38,038 nucleotides of DNA from JBEKZQ01 sp049509675. Lineage in GTDB: Bacteria; Planctomycetota; Planctomycetia; Pirellulales; Thermoguttaceae. Below the pieces are notes generated by a model. The model worked only from the letters and a program-made list of their open reading frames with translations. It was not told where the DNA came from and did no database searches. The stretch spans positions 1-38,038 of the forward strand of contig JBEKZQ010000003.1 in the NCBI GenBank assembly GCA_049509675.1, in the 5' to 3' direction. The position numbers and the translations under genes were made by a program. Positions 25,852 to 32,884 of this stretch are shown here, piece by piece (within the stretch, counting starts at the first letter, position 1; each line of letters starts with the position of its first letter).

Positions 25852-28215
25852 TCAAGGGCAGGAAGGGGAAAGGTTGGTTGCATAACGGTACATGTAGCGA
25901 TGCGTGGGGACGCCGCTGAGTACCGTGCCGACGGGACGGCCGCCGGCAGTCAACAACTGCTCGGAGGCCTTCCGCACCTGGTCCGCGCGGCTCACGTCGC
26001 GCATCACGCACACCAGCGTGGCGTCGGCGGCCTTGGCCAACACCAGGGCTTCGCTGGCGGCGAGCACGGGGGGGGTGTCGATGATTACATACCGGTAGGC
26101 GGTGGGAATCTGCTCCAGGAGCGATTTCCAGGCCCCATTCCCCAGCAGCCGGTGGGGGCTCACCTTCAGCCGTCCGGCCGGCAGCAAATGCACGTGCTCG
26201 TTGTGAGTGCTGACGATGGCGTCCTCCAGCGGACATTGATCGCTGAGCACTTCGGCCAAACCGGGTTCCAGGGGGACTTCGAACACGTGATGCACGTCCG
26301 GGGATCGCATGTCGCCGTCGATCAGCAGCGTCATCTTGCCCGAGGCGCGGGCCAGGCTCAGGGCCAACTGGGACGCGACGCTCGTCTTTCCCTCGTGGTT
26401 CGCGGCGCTGGTGATCGCCACGATTCGCATGTCCCGCAAATCGTCGGAGAGCGTCAGCGCGGTCCGCAGGCTGTCGATGCTCTCCTGGAAGACGTGCAGT
26501 TCCACGCCGATCCTTGCCTGCGCCGATCGCGGGGCGGCAAGGCTCCGCGTCGGCAGCCGCGCGATCTCTCCCAGGACCGCCAGGTGCAGTTGCCGCTCCA
26601 GGTCCTCGGAGCCGCTGATTCGCGGCACCAGATGTTCCCAGCCGACTGCCAGCGCGAACGGCAGGCACAGGCACAGCAAGACCGCCAGAGCCATGTTTCG
26701 GTAGGGGATGTCCTCGACGGGCGCCTGGGGGACGCGTGCCGGCTCGTGCCAGATCACCTGCGGGGGCGCCGCGCGCTCCGTCTGCAGGGCGATCTGCCGC
26801 TCCGTGATCCGCTCGAGGACCTTTTGGGCCTGAGCCAATTCATCCTTCATGAACGTCAAGTTCACGTTCTCCCCGCTGACCTGCTCGATTTCCGCCAAGA
26901 CCTTCTTCAACCGGCTGGAGTAGTCGCTGCGCAGACTGTCCTCGGCGATTTCATAGCCGCGCAGATCGCAGCGCATCCGCGCCACTTCCTCCCGCCGCTT
27001 GGCGAACATCGCGACTTCGTTGTCGGTGCGTTTGGCGCGCAAGGAGAACTCCACTTCCGTTTGGATCGGCACCGCCATTTTCTGCTTCAGCCCTTCGAGA
27101 GTCTGCTGGTCGCTGGTGATTTCCTTCTGCAGCCTGACGTACACAGGATCCTCCTTGCCCCGGGTAGCGAGCGTCTCGGTCTGCTGGAGTTTGGCGCGTT
27201 TGGCCAGCAGCAGCGAATCCAACTGCTTGATTTCGCTGTTGTCCGCGACGGCCCTGCCCACCATGGCGTCGCGCAGATCGAGTTCTTCCCTGGACAGCGG
27301 CGCCGCTGCCGCCTTCGCCTGGGCAGCGTTCCGGTCGCCATCGGCGCGCTTCAACGAACCTAGCTCCTCGTCGCCCGCCTTGACCCGCGCAGCGAGCATC
27401 GCGTGCTCGACCTGAACGGCGATCAGCCGGTCCTGCAACTCCCCCAGCGGGTGCTTGGCCGGGGAGTTCGCCTCGGGCCGCGCAAGCTCCGGTTCTCTGC
27501 CCGAGACCTGCTGCGTCGCGGTCTGCACTTGGGTGCGCAGCGTCCTGACGGCCTTTTCCCGCGCCTTCATTTCCTCCGTCAACGCGGCAACGATGTTCCG
27601 GGTGCGCTGCGCTTCTTCCTCTTCCTGCGCGGCCAGGTATTGCTGCGTGACTTCATTGACCACCAGCGCGGCATGCTCCGGGTCGGGGCTGGAATACCTG
27701 ATCTCAAAGACGTCCGAATCGTTCGCGGACGCCACGCTGACCTGCTTCCTCAGCCATTCAATCGGGTTGCGCTGTTTCTGGATCTCGGGCAGTTGGTTGA
27801 TCTTCTCGTTGGCGACGGCACGGCCCATGATCCAGCGGCTGCGGATAAGCTCGATTTGGGTGCGGAAGTAGGCCTTGGAGACGCCCGCTTCCTTGGGCTC
27901 GAAGGCGATGTACTGCGGGTGTTCGTGGATCTCCAGCAGGGCCGCGGCCTCATACTGCGGCTCAAACAGCCAGTACACGGCGACGGCAGCCAGGGTTGCC
28001 AGGAGCAGCCCTACGGGCAAGGCCACTTTCCACCACCGCCGCAGGGCACGGAGCACGAACTGGGCGTTCATCCCTTGCCCGGCTTCGCCGCCTCGGTGCG
28101 GGCCGCTCCTCACCCGCGCCGCCAACACGCCGGCGGGCGGTACGGAGATGAGCTCCCGCGCGGAAGACGGCTCACGCACTACGGGACCGTGAAAGGAGAT
28201 CTTTGGTTCAGACAT
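25852..28215 (-). CDS. Wzc-type chain-length regulator and tyrosine autokinase
   Basis: A 787-residue inner-membrane protein from ATG 28215. The Wzz region has a first helix at about 63-83 (ALPVGLLLATLAAVAVYWLF), then a large periplasmic coiled-coil part, then a second helix near residue 520 (MALAVLLCLCLPFALAVGWE). The C-terminal cytoplasmic BY-kinase has Walker A ANHEGKTS (Lys610), Walker A' LLIDGDMRS (Asp635) and Walker B VIIDTPPV (Asp713). It ends in a short Tyr cluster, HRYMYRYA (Tyr774, 776, 778), the autophosphorylation sites. It sets chain length and links polymerisation to export. It starts 13 bp after the exosortase stop and is co-transcribed with it. No separate phosphatase is encoded in the window. 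Confidence 0.93.
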   Translation of the reverse strand: MSEPKISFHGPVVREPSSARELISVPPAGVLAARVRSGPHRGGEAGQGMNAQFVLRALRRWWKVALPVGLLLATLAAVAVYWLFEPQYEAAALLEIHEHPQYIAFEPKEAGVSKAYFRTQIELIRSRWIMGRAVANEKINQLPEIQKQRNPIEWLRKQVSVASANDSDVFEIRYSSPDPEHAALVVNEVTQQYLAAQEEEEAQRTRNIVAALTEEMKAREKAVRTLRTQVQTATQQVSGREPELARPEANSPAKHPLGELQDRLIAVQVEHAMLAARVKAGDEELGSLKRADGDRNAAQAKAAAAPLSREELDLRDAMVGRAVADNSEIKQLDSLLLAKRAKLQQTETLATRGKEDPVYVRLQKEITSDQQTLEGLKQKMAVPIQTEVEFSLRAKRTDNEVAMFAKRREEVARMRCDLRGYEIAEDSLRSDYSSRLKKVLAEIEQVSGENVNLTFMKDELAQAQKVLERITERQIALQTERAAPPQVIWHEPARVPQAPVEDIPYRNMALAVLLCLCLPFALAVGWEHLVPRISGSEDLERQLHLAVLGEIARLPTRSLAAPRSAQARIGVELHVFQESIDSLRTALTLSDDLRDMRIVAITSAANHEGKTSVASQLALSLARASGKMTLLIDGDMRSPDVHHVFEVPLEPGLAEVLSDQCPLEDAIVSTHNEHVHLLPAGRLKVSPHRLLGNGAWKSLLEQIPTAYRYVIIDTPPVLAASEALVLAKAADATLVCVMRDVSRADQVRKASEQLLTAGGRPVGTVLSGVPTHRYMYRYATNLSPSCP

Positions 28216-28228
28216 CAGCGTGTACCCT

Positions 28229-29269
28229 TCACTTTACGAAGCTCGATCCGGCCCCCTCGCCAGGCTCCCGCCTCTCGGTCAGCATGTATGTGTTTCCGCG
28301 GCGCACTACCGCGTCCATTTCCACCGGTTCCACCTCGCGGACCAGCTTTCCCAGGTACCACAGCACCAAGGCAAACAGGCCCGCAGCATAGACAATCATG
28401 AGCCAGCCTGCCACGTCGTGGCTGAACTTCTTGGCGGCCTCTCCCGATACGTACTCGTACAGCAGACTCGTGCTCACCACCCGGGTGGCGTTGGCGATCA
28501 GGGCGATCGGAACCACGCTCAGCAACAACACCGCCTTCTCCCACCACGTCCGCCGCACGATCAGCACGTACGCGAAAGCCAAGGCGGCGATGCCGATGAA
28601 GATCCGCAGCCCCGAACAAGCCTGTTCGACCTCCAAGGTGTGTTCGCCCAGATAGATCGTGTGCCCTTCGGCCAGGGCCGGCTGACCGAGCAGTTGCAGC
28701 GCCCAGCAACTTAGTTGCGTGGCAACCGTTTGCAGCGGCAGGCTCAGGCCCATCTCCACGCGAAACGGCAGACGCACCATGAACAACAAAAAGACCACCG
28801 AAGGAAGGCTCCACCAGAAGAACGCCTTTCCCCAGAACAGCCAGATGACCCCGGCGAACCACAGCAAAATCGACCAGCCGTCCAGGCACTCCAAATAGTA
28901 CCAGGCCCCCACCAAGCGCATCGCGCCGCTGACCGCCACGAGGACCAGTCCGGGCCATGCCAGGCCCGCGGCCGCCGCGGGCATGCGATCGCGGCGTGCC
29001 CAAAGAAAGAGCACGGCCAACGGCGCCACGAGGTAGCCGTGGCTGTAATCCTGGACGTGGTTCCATGTGTTCACCAGCACACACAGCGTAGGCCAGTACG
29101 ACCAGAAGAAAACACCCCCCAGTAGCCCGCCCACAACGGCCAGTTTTCGCCACTGTTCCTTCCCCGGCACGATCGAAGGTCGGGAAACCTGCGAGGGATG
29201 CTCGACAGGCGCCGGTGACGTTATCAATCCATGCCCGCGGCTTTCCGCTCCCTGTTGTTGCCGGCTCAC
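28229..29269 (-). CDS. Exosortase, eight-helix membrane transpeptidase
   Basis: A 346-residue membrane protein from GTG 29269, preceded by an AAAAGG ribosome-binding sequence. It is a transpeptidase-like enzyme that recognises the PEP-CTERM signal, cleaves it and transfers the protein to an acceptor. The catalytic triad is present: Cys218 in EVEQACSGLRIF, Arg263 in LIANATRVVS and His284 in SHDVAGW. About eight helices are seen, and the N-terminal 40 residues are hydrophilic and Pro/Ser-rich. The C-terminal EpsI domain found in some relatives is absent; EpsI is a separate gene at 21438-22109. It is the first gene of the locus. The PEP-CTERM protein at 31650 is its likely substrate. It may belong to a planctomycete exosortase class, but the subclass is not assigned here. 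Confidence 0.95.
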   Translation of the reverse strand: MSRQQQGAESRGHGLITSPAPVEHPSQVSRPSIVPGKEQWRKLAVVGGLLGGVFFWSYWPTLCVLVNTWNHVQDYSHGYLVAPLAVLFLWARRDRMPAAAAGLAWPGLVLVAVSGAMRLVGAWYYLECLDGWSILLWFAGVIWLFWGKAFFWWSLPSVVFLLFMVRLPFRVEMGLSLPLQTVATQLSCWALQLLGQPALAEGHTIYLGEHTLEVEQACSGLRIFIGIAALAFAYVLIVRRTWWEKAVLLLSVVPIALIANATRVVSTSLLYEYVSGEAAKKFSHDVAGWLMIVYAAGLFALVLWYLGKLVREVEPVEMDAVVRRGNTYMLTERREPGEGAGSSFVK

Positions 29270-29640
29270 CTTTTCCCCGCGCTACTGTTCATGTCGCAAA
29301 AAACAATGCCCGCAATCGTCGCAGACTGTCGGCCTGCAATTTGAAGTGAGCATCCACGATCATTGCCACCCCTTCCAAGTTTCACGGCATCGGGTCGGCG
29401 CGCACTCCGTTCCCGTGGGTTGCACCCGCGCCCGGAAAAGGGCACGTAGCATCCCATGATTGGCCCTCTGCATCTTTTCTCGCTCTTAGCGGCCTATCTC
29501 GCAATCCACACTCGCAGGCCGCGCTCGACCTGGGGTTCGATTCCGGTCCACGCCTTACGCTACCCGGTCCTCCGGTATCAATCCCCTTGAGACGGAGTTC
29601 AATTTGCGTCGTCCTGGTAATCCTTTGCGTCGTTCTGGTA
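29270..29640 (-). other. Long 5' leader of the exosortase/EPS transcript
   Basis: About 370 nt separate the predicted start of transcription (near 29639) from the GTG of the exosortase gene. No open frame of any weight is visible on either strand. The sequence contains a run at 29531-29550 resembling a tRNA T-loop (GGTTCGATTCC), but its stem does not pair. A regulatory leader is possible; no known riboswitch class is recognised. Confidence 0.4.
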
Positions 29641-29644
29641 ATCC
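29603..29644. repeat. Two tandem 21-bp repeats at the exosortase-locus promoter
   Basis: Units at 29603-29623 and 29624-29644 share TTTGCGTCGT, then C or T, then CTGGTAATCC, so 20 of 21 bases are identical. They abut the predicted -10 box of the minus-strand promoter and would cover the transcription start and the first about 40 nt of RNA. Tandem direct repeats in this place are a common operator layout; the protein that would bind is unknown. Confidence 0.6.
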
Positions 29645-29645
29645 T

Positions 29646-29674
29646 TTGATACTAAGAGACTATCGAATTGTCAA
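29646..29674 (-). promoter_or_regulatory. Predicted sigma-70-type promoter of the exosortase/EPS locus
   Basis: On the minus strand a perfect -35 TTGACA (29669-29674) is separated by exactly 17 nt from TATCAA (29646-29651), a 4-of-6 match to TATAAT. The surrounding sequence is AT-rich compared with the rest of the window. It points toward the exosortase gene, about 370 nt downstream, and is the best promoter-like sequence seen for the 20-gene locus. Confidence 0.55.
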
Positions 29675-29898
29675 CACTTTGGCGGCTTTATAACAAAAAT
29701 TCAGCAAGATCCATACTAAATAGGGAGGCAGTTTTTTTAGGAAATTTCGGTATCCCGGTGGGGTGGCACGAACCGCCTCGCCCCCTCTGCGGGATGGATT
29801 TTGTTGATTCTTTGCGATTTGGGCCTAAAAACAGTTGACGGCATCGATGATTTGTGTTTTGCTTGAGTCTGGTTATTATGATGGGGAGGTTGTGGATT
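29675..29898. other. AT-rich intergenic region between divergent units
   Basis: This stretch between the two divergent transcription units is markedly more AT-rich than the flanks. It includes T-runs near 29735 and a second possible -10 (TTATTATGAT near 29872). No gene is supported. With the leader before it and the 70-bp block after it, it makes a 764-bp control region between the exosortase gene and the sigma-factor gene. Confidence 0.5.
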
Positions 29899-29976
29899 TA
29901 TGCTTTGCGCGGTTTGAAATGATCCCAACCGCGGCAATCGCGAACGGATCGTATCATTACAAACCGTTCACGGCAT
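29899..29976 (+). promoter_or_regulatory. Conserved 70-bp leader block, copy A (upstream of sigma-factor gene)
   Basis: A -10-like TATGCT (29899-29904) is followed after 2 nt by a 70-bp block (29907-29976) that is 59 of 70 identical, without gaps, to 32748-32817. The block holds an inverted repeat: CGCGGTT pairs with AACCGCG, and GGTTTGAAATGAT pairs with ATCATTACAAACC (12 of 13). It ends 57 nt before the GTG of the ECF-like gene. It may be an operator, a structured 5' leader or a small repeated element. Confidence 0.6.
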
Positions 29977-30033
29977 GAGTGCCACCCGAGGGTTCTTTGC
30001 CCACAGCGTCGCGTCATCGCGTGGAGCTGCAAC

Positions 30034-30690
30034 GTGAAGTTGAAGAAGGGGACCGAAGCTGAAACGCGAACGGGCGCGCCCCCCGTAGCGGCCGAGAATG
30101 AGGGGGCACTGGAACGCCCCGGGCTCTTGCGGGGGGAAGACGGTTCCAGGGCCGACCGTCGCCTGGTGGATCGTTGCCTGGCGGGGGAAGTGGCTGCATG
30201 GGAGGAGTTTTACTCGCAATGCCATGATCCGCTTTGCACCGCCATTAGGATCATGCTGCGCGGCTCCCTCGGCGATCCCAATCTCGTCGATGAGATTGCG
30301 GCGCGGGTTTGGTACGCCTTAGTGGCCAACGACGGCGAACTGCTGGCAAGATATTCGCCTCAACGCGGCGCGCGGTTGATCACGTTCATGCGGGCCTTGG
30401 CCAAGGATGAGATATGCCGCCATTTTCGCGCGGAGATCCGCCGTCGCGAGCGCGAGGTCGCGGCCTTCCGCGAACGACCACCGCTGGCCGGCATCGATTC
30501 AGGGTACTCGGCAAGCGGCCTGAGGGAATTTCTTGCAACACTCTCGCCGCAAGAGCATAGCTTCTGCTGTGAGGTTCTTCTCGCGGAACCCGCCCCCGGT
30601 GGAGAGATATCCCGTTCCGCCGCCAATATTTGGCAATTGACGCACAGAATATACAAAAAGTTGCTTCGCTTCCTGGCGCGCGGAACGTAG
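30034..30690 (+). CDS. ECF-like sigma-70 factor
   Basis: A 218-residue protein from GTG 30034, with a GGAG ribosome-binding sequence 7 nt upstream. After a variable N-terminus of about 40 residues comes a region-2-like segment: RRLVDRCLAGEVAAWEEFYS, PNLVDEIAARVWYALVAND and RLITFMRALAKDEICRHFRA, followed by the basic RREREV. A weak region 4 follows (LREFLATLSPQEHSFCCEVL, then NIWQLTHRIYKKLLRFL), with the expected helix-turn-helix only partly recognisable. Planctomycetes carry many atypical ECF groups of this kind. No anti-sigma factor lies beside it. It is divergent from the exosortase locus and may direct it or the downstream plus-strand genes. Confidence 0.7.
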   Translation: MKLKKGTEAETRTGAPPVAAENEGALERPGLLRGEDGSRADRRLVDRCLAGEVAAWEEFYSQCHDPLCTAIRIMLRGSLGDPNLVDEIAARVWYALVANDGELLARYSPQRGARLITFMRALAKDEICRHFRAEIRRREREVAAFRERPPLAGIDSGYSASGLREFLATLSPQEHSFCCEVLLAEPAPGGEISRSAANIWQLTHRIYKKLLRFLARGT

Positions 30691-30699
30691 GTCCTCCTG

Positions 30700-30788
30700 G
30701 CGGAAAAAGGGGACGGGCACCGTGGCGGCGACGTTTCTTCCACTGCCAAACCAACTTGTGCCACGGAGCCAGTCCCCCGTTTTTCCGC
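30700..30788. repeat. Large REP-like hairpin downstream of the sigma-factor gene
   Basis: The left arm (30700-30728, GCGGAAAAAGGGGAC then GGGCACCGTGGC) and the right arm (30758-30788, GTGCCACGGAGCC then AGTCCCCCGTTTTTCCGC) are imperfect inverted repeats over about 29 bp. It starts 10 bp after the sigma-factor stop and could end or protect that transcript. The core resembles GGGGAC-type dispersed planctomycete repeats. Confidence 0.75.
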
Positions 30789-30896
30789 TTTGTCCGCGCG
30801 TCTCGTCCGGGCGCGGGTTCACTCTGTGGTCGCGGCCGCTTGGCCAGCCAACTCTCCTCTTCAGGTCGAATTTCCCAGATTCTCTTCCGAGGCTTG

Positions 30897-30926
30897 TCAG
30901 GAATGGCGGGGTCGGCGGCCTATAGC
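30897..30926 (+). promoter_or_regulatory. Promoter-like motif, copy 1 (upstream of winged-helix gene)
   Basis: TCAGGAAT, then 7 nt, then TCGGCGGCCTATA ends about 44 nt before the GTG at 30968. The same arrangement recurs at 31518-31546 upstream of the PEP-CTERM gene. Spacing between GGAAT and TATA is 16 nt here and 15 nt there, similar to an ECF-type -35/-10 pair. Confidence 0.4.
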
Positions 30927-30967
30927 CGGTATCGACGCAGTGCCGTTGGCGTGATGGACCAGCGATC

Positions 30968-31429
30968 GTGTTTCTTACCAAGAATGTTCGCTTTCTGCTC
31001 TTGGCGATTTGGCGAGACACCGAGGAGATTCTGCGCCGTCCGCTCCCGGATGAGGGCGAAGTCAGCCGGCGCGAGTTCGCGCGACTGAGGGTGGAACGCG
31101 AATCGCTGACCTCCCTCGGCGTGCGCTGGGACGTCTCGAAGTGGCTGGATCGGCGTGCGACCCATTGCGAGATCAGCCGCTTCGCGCGAACGACCCAAGG
31201 AATGGAACGCGCCGGCTTGCTTCGGCGATGTTCGCGCGTGGGCGGCACGCGCATGACCCATGTGCTCCTGACGCCTGAAGGTGAACGTTTGGCTCAGGAA
31301 CTGGCGGCTGGCAAGACCGCAGGTCGGACCGCCAAGTGCGGCACAACAAGGCGGATCGATGGGCAGCCGGAAAACTTGCCGCATCCCAGGTCGGGAAGCG
31401 AGGTTCGACAGACCACGAATAGTTGGTAG
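30968..31429 (+). CDS. Small winged-helix-like hypothetical protein
   Basis: A 153-residue protein from GTG 30968. The segment ISRFARTTQGMERAGLLRRC followed by THVLLTPEGERLAQELAAG reads as recognition helix, wing and closing helix of a winged-helix (MarR/PadR-like) DNA-binding domain. The N-terminus (VRFLLLAIWRDTEEILRRPL) may be a dimerisation helix. The C-terminal about 35 residues (PENLPHPRSGSEVRQTTNSW) look disordered. A long overlapping minus-strand frame exists but has no recognisable features. The gene lies between the sigma-factor gene and the PEP-CTERM gene on the same strand and may regulate them; this is inference. The start is not certain. Confidence 0.55.
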   Translation: MFLTKNVRFLLLAIWRDTEEILRRPLPDEGEVSRREFARLRVERESLTSLGVRWDVSKWLDRRATHCEISRFARTTQGMERAGLLRRCSRVGGTRMTHVLLTPEGERLAQELAAGKTAGRTAKCGTTRRIDGQPENLPHPRSGSEVRQTTNSW

Positions 31430-31517
31430 CAATTCCATAATAGGTGGTAAATCGGCCGGAAGAAACCCGATTTCCCCCCACTTTCAAGGCATTTTGGAGT
31501 ATTTGCGATTCCGCATG

Positions 31518-31546
31518 TCAGGAATCGCCCTTCGGCGGCCTATATA
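31518..31546 (+). promoter_or_regulatory. Promoter-like motif, copy 2 (upstream of PEP-CTERM gene)
   Basis: TCAGGAAT, then 6 nt, then TCGGCGGCCTATA runs into TATATA (31541-31546). It lies about 104 nt before the ATG of the PEP-CTERM gene and matches the motif at 30897-30926. Confidence 0.4.
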
Positions 31547-31649
31547 CGCACAGGAGTGTGAGCAAAAGCAACACTGCACGCAACGAAGCGAGTGAGCCAA
31601 AGGTTCCGGCAGTGGCGGTTCGGTTTTCTTATTCTTCGGGAGTAGCATC

Positions 31650-32327
31650 ATGAGGCGAGCGATCAAGAAGTCGATTTTCGTGGCGTTGGTGTTGGGGGTC
31701 GGTGTTGCTGCGGTGAGCCTTTTGCCTCCGGCCGGTCGCCTGGAAGCCTCGATCTTTGTCACGGGGAACATCCCCCCCGGAGGCATACAACAGTTTTCAG
31801 GTCCGCTTGGCGACGATTTTACGGTGACGAACAATCTCAAGGTGACCGATTTCGGAGTGTTCGACGCCGGCCAAGACCCCCTTCAGTCCACGATCACCGG
31901 CTATATTTACCCATTAGGGGGTGGCACTCCTCTCCTCACGGTGACTTTCTCGGCTGGAACATCGTACGCCAATTCTCCTTCTCCCTATGTTTGGCAGACG
32001 CTTGCAACGCCGCTGACCCTCGTTGCGGGTCAATCATACACTCTTGTTGCTGAAGGTTTTGGCGGGGCTCAACCCGACTCGAATACCAACAACGGCTCAA
32101 CAGTCACTTTCTCCCAAGTCGGCTACACGCTCGATCAGTCGCGCTTCGGGTACACGCCCGGCCTATACCCTGACCTGACCCCGAACAATTCCGGCTATCC
32201 GGGCAACTGGCATTTTGGAGATGCCAATATCGAGTACATTCCCGAGCCTTTGACCATCGTCATCTGGTCCGTGCTTGGCGTCCTTGCCATTGGCGTCGGC
32301 TGGTGGCCGCGGAAGCGCGCGGCGTAG
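31650..32327 (+). CDS. PEP-CTERM protein, likely exosortase substrate
   Basis: A 225-residue secreted protein from ATG 31650, with GGGAG 7 nt upstream as ribosome-binding site. The N-terminus (MRRAIKKSIFVALVLGVGVA) is a signal peptide. The mature part is rich in Gly, Thr, Asn and Ser with a beta-strand look (FTVTNNLKVTDFGVFDAG, LVAGQSYTLVAEGFGG), and contains no Cys. The C-terminus is a textbook sorting signal: IPEPLTI (PEP at about 198-200), a hydrophobic helix (VIWSVLGVLAIGVGWW) and a basic end (PRKRAA). The exosortase encoded at 28229-29269 should cleave it and attach it to an outer-surface acceptor, probably linked to the polysaccharide made by the locus. The mature domain matches no family I can name. 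Confidence 0.93.
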   Translation: MRRAIKKSIFVALVLGVGVAAVSLLPPAGRLEASIFVTGNIPPGGIQQFSGPLGDDFTVTNNLKVTDFGVFDAGQDPLQSTITGYIYPLGGGTPLLTVTFSAGTSYANSPSPYVWQTLATPLTLVAGQSYTLVAEGFGGAQPDSNTNNGSTVTFSQVGYTLDQSRFGYTPGLYPDLTPNNSGYPGNWHFGDANIEYIPEPLTIVIWSVLGVLAIGVGWWPRKRAA

Positions 32328-32359
32328 GGCAGCGAAGCCAATTCAGCAACCCCCTCACG

Positions 32360-32387
32360 CGGGTCATCCCTCGGGATGGCCCGTTTT
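32360..32387 (+). terminator. Rho-independent terminator after the PEP-CTERM gene
   Basis: A 10-bp stem (CGGGTCATCC at 32360-32369 pairing with GGATGGCCCG at 32374-32383, one G-U pair) with a 4-nt loop is followed by TTTT (32384-32387). It lies 33 bp after the PEP-CTERM stop. Confidence 0.8.
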
Positions 32388-32437
32388 CGTTCAAGGGCAA
32401 GACGACGGTGGAACGCTTGTCTTAGCCTGTTGCTCCC

Positions 32438-32487
32438 AACCCGGATTATTCATCAACCGTAGGGTGGCGTCGAGCAAACCGTTGTTC
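32438..32487. repeat. Half copy of the CCCGGATTATTCA element
   Basis: Starts CCCGGATTATTCA and continues with GTAGGGTGGCGTCGAGCAAA, nearly identical to the reverse complement of 36122-36173. It represents one arm of the palindromic element at 36001-36173. Confidence 0.75.
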
Positions 32488-32644
32488 TTATTGTTTCGCC
32501 GGTCCTAAAGATAGTCTTTTCGTACTACTTGACGGAACGCGAGATTTTGAGTCAGATAGCTTGCTGGTTTGGGCGATATACGAATGATGTGGCGCATAGG
32601 AAACAATTGACGGGTCGCTGGGCGGAAGGGCGCCCAGGAGGTGC

Positions 32645-32711
32645 CCGGTCCATGTTTTCGGCCTGGAGTCTGTCGGCCGCAACAGGATCGTTTGGCCGAA
32701 AAATGGACCGG
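32645..32711. repeat. REP-like inverted repeat upstream of glgC
   Basis: CCGGTCCATGTTTTCGGCC (32645-32663) and GGCCGAAAAATGGACCGG (32694-32711) are inverted repeats that differ by one inserted base. The right arm runs into GGTCCCC, relating it to the GGGGAC-type repeats. Confidence 0.75.
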
Positions 32712-32739
32712 TCCCCGCGATCCGCTCCGGTATAATCGT

Positions 32740-32817
32740 TATAATTCGCGCGGTTTGAGATGATCCCAACCGCAGCCACAGGGAACTGATCGTATCATTA
32801 CCAACCGTTCGCAGTAT
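32740..32817 (+). promoter_or_regulatory. Conserved 70-bp leader block, copy B (upstream of glgC)
   Basis: A consensus TATAAT (32740-32745; a second lies at 32731-32736) is followed after 2 nt by the 70-bp block 32748-32817, which is 59 of 70 identical to 29907-29976. The same GCGGTT/AACCGC inverted repeat is kept. It ends 67 nt before the glgC ATG, a distance close to the 57 nt at copy A. Confidence 0.6.
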
Positions 32818-32884
32818 AGAATCGGTCCCGGATGGAACTGAGTCCTGCGTGGGGAGTACTGGAACTGTGCCAACGCGAGTCGAC

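Larger units (their letters stand above)
32388..32739. other. Intergenic stretch with repeats, no gene
   Basis: Between the PEP-CTERM terminator and the glgC promoter region there is no supported gene. It holds a half copy of the MITE-like element (32438-32487), a small perfect hairpin (CTGGGCG and CGCCCAG at 32618-32624 and 32631-32637) and the larger inverted repeat at 32645-32711. Confidence 0.6.

Noticed and set aside
29531..29550. tRNA-like T-loop (GGTTCGATTCC) in the exosortase leader
   Set aside because: The bases on either side do not form a 5-bp T-stem, and no acceptor, D or anticodon stem can be built around it.
29603..29644. CRISPR-like repeat
   Set aside because: Only two directly adjacent 21-bp units without spacers; this is a tandem repeat.
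30920..31438. 172-codon minus-strand frame opposite the winged-helix-like gene
   Set aside because: The plus-strand product has a winged-helix look, whereas the minus product has no recognisable pattern. The strand choice remains less certain here than elsewhere.
31494..31516. Sigma-54-type promoter upstream of the PEP-CTERM gene
   Set aside because: TTGGAGTATTTGC has only 7 nt between GG and GC; the sigma-54 arrangement needs 10. No other candidate was found in the leader.
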